This document shows, piece by piece, positions 50,186-52,430 of a DNA stretch of 52,430 bases; positions within the stretch are counted from its first letter, which is position 1, and every line of letters starts with the position of its first letter. The stretch comes from Chelatococcus sambhunathii (GTDB lineage: Bacteria; Pseudomonadota; Alphaproteobacteria; Rhizobiales; Methylopilaceae). A program made the translations under genes and the position numbers. Location of the stretch: positions 1-52,430 of the forward strand of contig JADBEO010000026.1 of NCBI GenBank assembly GCA_031316315.1, given 5' to 3'. Below the pieces are notes generated by a model. That model saw only the letters and a program-made list of their open reading frames with translations, did not search any database and had not been told where the DNA came from.

Positions 50186-50220
50186 AATCCATAAAGGATT
50201 TGGGACTATCGTTTTCCCAA
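50186..50220. promoter_or_regulatory. Paired inverted repeats before the GGDEF gene
   Basis: AATCC-ATAAA-GGATT (50186-50200) is followed by TTGGGA-N9-TCCCAA (50200-50220), 31 bases before the ATG. These could be operator sites or leader hairpins. No clear -10/-35 elements are seen. Confidence 0.35.
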
Positions 50221-50250
50221 GCGATCTTCTGAAATTTGCGCTCCGGCCGC

Positions 50251-51438
50251 ATGTCTGATCCTCTCGCCTCCTCGCCCGGCTGTGCGGGCGCGACCCTCCG
50301 GAGCGATCCGCAGGTCGAGCGGCTGGTCGCCTGCGTCGAGGTCGCCTTCGCCGATCCCGCGCTCTCCGCCGACAAGGCGCGCCGCATAGCGCGGCTCGCG
50401 GAAGAAGCCGCGCGGCTGATCCGGCGGCGGCGCGACGAGGCGGAGCGCGGCGCGCTCCTCGCCGAACTTGGTCGGCGGCAGGCCGAGATCGCCCGGCTCC
50501 GCCGCCTGCTCGGCCAAAGCCGCGCCGACGTCGAACGCTCCCTGGCGGCGGCCGGCGCTGGATTGTGGGAGTGCCGGCTCCAGGATGAGCGCCTCGATTG
50601 GAGCGCCGGCGTCTACGATCTGTTCGGCCTGCCGAAGGGCGCGCGCCTGCGCCGGGGCGACATGCTGGACAGCTACCTGCCGGGTTCGCTGGCCTTGCTC
50701 GAAAAAGTCCGGAGCGAAGCTCTGCGGCGCGGCGGCGGATTCCGGCTCGAGGCGGAGATCGAGACCCGACACGGCCACCGGCGCTGGATCCGGGTCAGCG
50801 GCGTCGTGGAACGGGCCGCCAACGCGCCGATCCGGCTCTACGGCCTGAAGCAGGACGTCACCGAGGAGCGCGGCGCGCTCGAGGACGCCTGGCGCCTTTC
50901 CGAAATCGACGCCCTGACGGGTCTTGCGAACCGCCGCCGGTTCGAGAAGGAGCTCGACAGTCTCTCGACGGCGCCCGGCGCGGCCCTCCTGCTGGTCGAT
51001 CTCGACGGCTTCAAGCAGATCAACGACAGCCTCGGCCATCTCACCGGCGACGACTGTCTCAAGGAAGCCGCCGCGAGACTGACGGCCGCCTGCCGCGGCG
51101 CCTTTCTCGTGGCGCGTCTCGGCGGCGACGAGTTCGCGGTGCTGTTCGCGCCCGGCCTGACGCGGGCCGACGTGGAGCGGCGTGGCCGGGATGCCGCCGA
51201 GGCGCTGCGCTTTCCGGTCGGGCGCGGCGACTTCATGCTCGAACTCGCCGCGTCCGCGGGCCTCGCGCTCGCCTCGACCGCGGGAGCGCGCGACTGGATC
51301 GCGCGCGCGGACCTCGCGCTTTACGCCGCCAAGGGTGCGGGCCGGGGCGTCTTCCGCAGCTTCGAGCCGACCATGTCCCGATCGAGAATGGCGGCGGCCG
51401 CGTCCATCGTCCTGTCCGAGGCCCGGCTCGCGGGCTGA
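50251..51438 (+). CDS. PAS-GGDEF diguanylate cyclase
   Basis: The 395-residue protein has a helical lead, a PAS-like domain (about 95-210; AAAGAGLWECRLQDERLDWS, RWIRVSGVVERA, PIRLYGLKQDVTEER), and a GGDEF domain (DALTGLANRRRFEKEL; GGDEF at 291-295). The active site is intact, so it should make c-di-GMP. The inhibitory I-site RxxD, five residues before GGDEF, reads RGAF, so product feedback is likely absent. No TM segment; cytosolic. ATG 50251 was chosen over 50236 as the Met nearest the conserved start. Confidence 0.92.
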   Translation: MSDPLASSPGCAGATLRSDPQVERLVACVEVAFADPALSADKARRIARLAEEAARLIRRRRDEAERGALLAELGRRQAEIARLRRLLGQSRADVERSLAAAGAGLWECRLQDERLDWSAGVYDLFGLPKGARLRRGDMLDSYLPGSLALLEKVRSEALRRGGGFRLEAEIETRHGHRRWIRVSGVVERAANAPIRLYGLKQDVTEERGALEDAWRLSEIDALTGLANRRRFEKELDSLSTAPGAALLLVDLDGFKQINDSLGHLTGDDCLKEAAARLTAACRGAFLVARLGGDEFAVLFAPGLTRADVERRGRDAAEALRFPVGRGDFMLELAASAGLALASTAGARDWIARADLALYAAKGAGRGVFRSFEPTMSRSRMAAAASIVLSEARLAG

Positions 51439-51607
51439 CGCGGCGGCGGCGATCCACCGGGCGTTGCCCGCCCCGCGCGAAGCCGGTAGGCAGGATCAGC
51501 TCCCTGGCCGGACGAGGGTCGTCACGCAAAGGTCGCGCGACCGAAACGATCGTCCTGATATCCGTCGCTGGCCCGCCGAAAGCGGCTTAGATGAAGAGGA
51601 CAGCCTC

Positions 51608-52156
51608 ATGGCCCGCATCACGTTCGCCATTGCGGCCGCCGCCTTCCTCGCCCAGGCCGCCTCGGCCGAGCCTGCGTCGGATGACAAGAGCGGCCTCAGG
51701 ATCGACCCGCCCGCCGGCTACGAGGCCAAGCCCCTGCCGGCGCGCGGCGCGAACTCCGTCATCTTCCAGGTCAGGAAGCCGAGCGACGCCGACACTGGCT
51801 GCCAGGTCGGCTACGCCGAGGCACCCCAGAACGCGAAGCTCGCGCAGGCCGACATCAACACGCTGATGAAATCGAAGGAGCATCAGGACCTCGCCAAGGC
51901 CGCGATCGCGAGCCTCTACGAGACGAACTCGGTCGCGGCGTTCGACCATGGCGAGGTCACCGGCATCGAAATGATCTCCGACATCAAGCCGCGCAAGGGC
52001 TTTCCGCCCCGCGCGCAGGAGATCCGCAACATGATGATCATCCTGGAGACGCCGAAAGGCCGCGCCAGCGTCGTCTGCGTCGGCGACAAGAAGGACTTCG
52101 ACCAGCGCCAGACCGAATTCCGCCAGCTGGCGGAAGGCGTGACGCTGCCGAAGTAA
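51608..52156 (+). CDS. Secreted hypothetical protein
   Basis: The 182-residue protein has a signal peptide (MARITFAIAAAAFLAQAASAEP) and a mature domain with two cysteines (DTGCQVGYAEAP, VVCVGDKKDF) that may form a disulfide. I recognise no named family. AGAGGA precedes ATG 51608 by 6-7 bases. It is the last complete gene, convergent with dxs. Periplasmic location is likely; role unknown. Confidence 0.82.
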   Translation: MARITFAIAAAAFLAQAASAEPASDDKSGLRIDPPAGYEAKPLPARGANSVIFQVRKPSDADTGCQVGYAEAPQNAKLAQADINTLMKSKEHQDLAKAAIASLYETNSVAAFDHGEVTGIEMISDIKPRKGFPPRAQEIRNMMIILETPKGRASVVCVGDKKDFDQRQTEFRQLAEGVTLPK

Positions 52157-52251
52157 GCGCCCTCGGTCGAGCCACCGGCCCGGGCACGATCTGGATTGGA
52201 GCACCGGCCCGCTCGCGCGTCATCCGTCGTCCCCGGAGAGCGGCAGCCGCC

Positions 52252-52430
52252 TCAGGCCCGCAGCGCCGGCCGTGTCGCTCGCCCCAGCGCCTGGAGCGCG
52301 GCGGCGGCGATGGATGCGGCGTCGAGGCCGGCTTCGGCGATCTGCTTTTCGGGCTTGTCGTGGTCGATGTAGCGGTCGGGCAGGACGAGCGTGCGGATCT
52401 TGAGGCCGCGGTCGAGCGCGCCCTCGCCGG
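52252..52430 (-). CDS. dxs: 1-deoxy-D-xylulose-5-phosphate synthase, C-terminal end (partial)
   Basis: The last 59 codons on the minus strand read [21 protein letters not shown], then [21 protein letters not shown] and a Gln/Ala-rich end. This matches the DXS C-terminus ([16 protein letters not shown]...AGLDA). The gene continues beyond the window. DXS makes the first intermediate of the non-mevalonate isoprenoid pathway. The stop is 95 bases from the stop of the convergent secreted-protein gene. Confidence 0.88.
   Translation of the reverse strand, partial: GEGALDRGLKIRTLVLPDRYIDHDKPEKQIAEAGLDAASIAAAALQALGRATRPALRA

Noticed and set aside
1-52430. tRNA, rRNA, CRISPR arrays, insertion sequences, prophage
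   Set aside because: I found no cloverleaf, repeat-spacer pattern, transposase, integrase or phage structural gene. The holin-like protein is part of a chromosomal stress operon.

Overview
The window is GC-rich chromosomal DNA from an alphaproteobacterium, most likely order Hyphomicrobiales. The evidence is the gene content: a MucR/Ros regulator, the nutrient-deprivation/holin-like/DUF3618 trio, DUF2336, DUF1491, DUF5330 and DUF6456 proteins, GGAAC-type stress promoters, and many hairpin intergenic repeats of the kind common in this group. I cannot name genus or species. I see no rRNA, tRNA, CRISPR array, prophage or insertion sequence.

Layout. 1-5700 (minus): an RND efflux operon (membrane fusion protein, HAE1-type pump, then a Tat-exported NAD(P)-binding oxidoreductase), with two tandem TACCN4GGTA operators in its promoter. 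5969-8810 (plus): an OprB-type porin and a DUF763 protein. 8735-12009: an envelope-stress cluster of small secreted or membrane proteins and a three-gene ATGA-coupled operon. 12070-16465 (minus): an accessory patch with a truncated glycosyltransferase, a small conserved protein, and a single-chain type ISP-like restriction-modification enzyme that has an in-frame TAG and an AT-rich central segment. 16601-26301: YcgN, a class A penicillin-binding protein with a DUF1214/DUF1254 pair, a lipoprotein operon, DUF2336, DUF1491, and a sensor kinase overlapping a peptidoglycan-binding membrane protein. 26302-34646: DUF5330, SufE, a frameshifted DUF6456 gene, MucR, an S9 oligopeptidase, a proline-rich membrane protein, Fe superoxide dismutase and an SRPBCC protein. 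34674-39559: HicBA, folP, DUF4332, DUF2267, a HerA-like ATPase, and VapB with a frameshifted VapC. 39590-52430: an M20 dipeptidase, an outer-membrane barrel, the methylmalonyl-CoA mutase locus (mutA, mutB, a coupled 72-aa ORF, an antisense csbD-like gene, meaB), an esterase with an in-frame TAA, a GGDEF protein, a secreted protein, and the 3' end of dxs.

How the genes work together. The mutA-mutB-meaB group converts methylmalonyl-CoA to succinyl-CoA with a GTPase chaperone, as in propionate or ethylmalonyl-CoA pathway carbon assimilation. The efflux pair exports toxic compounds under probable TetR-type repression. The 8.7-12 kb block looks like a general-stress envelope module. The kinase and DUF2336 genes carry CtrA-like boxes (TTAA-N7-CTAA), which suggests cell-cycle control.

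The most unusual property is the number of broken genes: two in-frame nonsense codons (type ISP enzyme, esterase), two single-base frameshifts (DUF6456, VapC) and one truncated glycosyltransferase. This may be real decay of accessory functions or, in part, sequence error. I did not find a clearly new multi-gene system. The best leads for novelty are the AT-rich module inside the type ISP enzyme, the mutB-coupled small ORF with a nested antisense csbD-like gene, and the secreted charge-patterned stress proteins.
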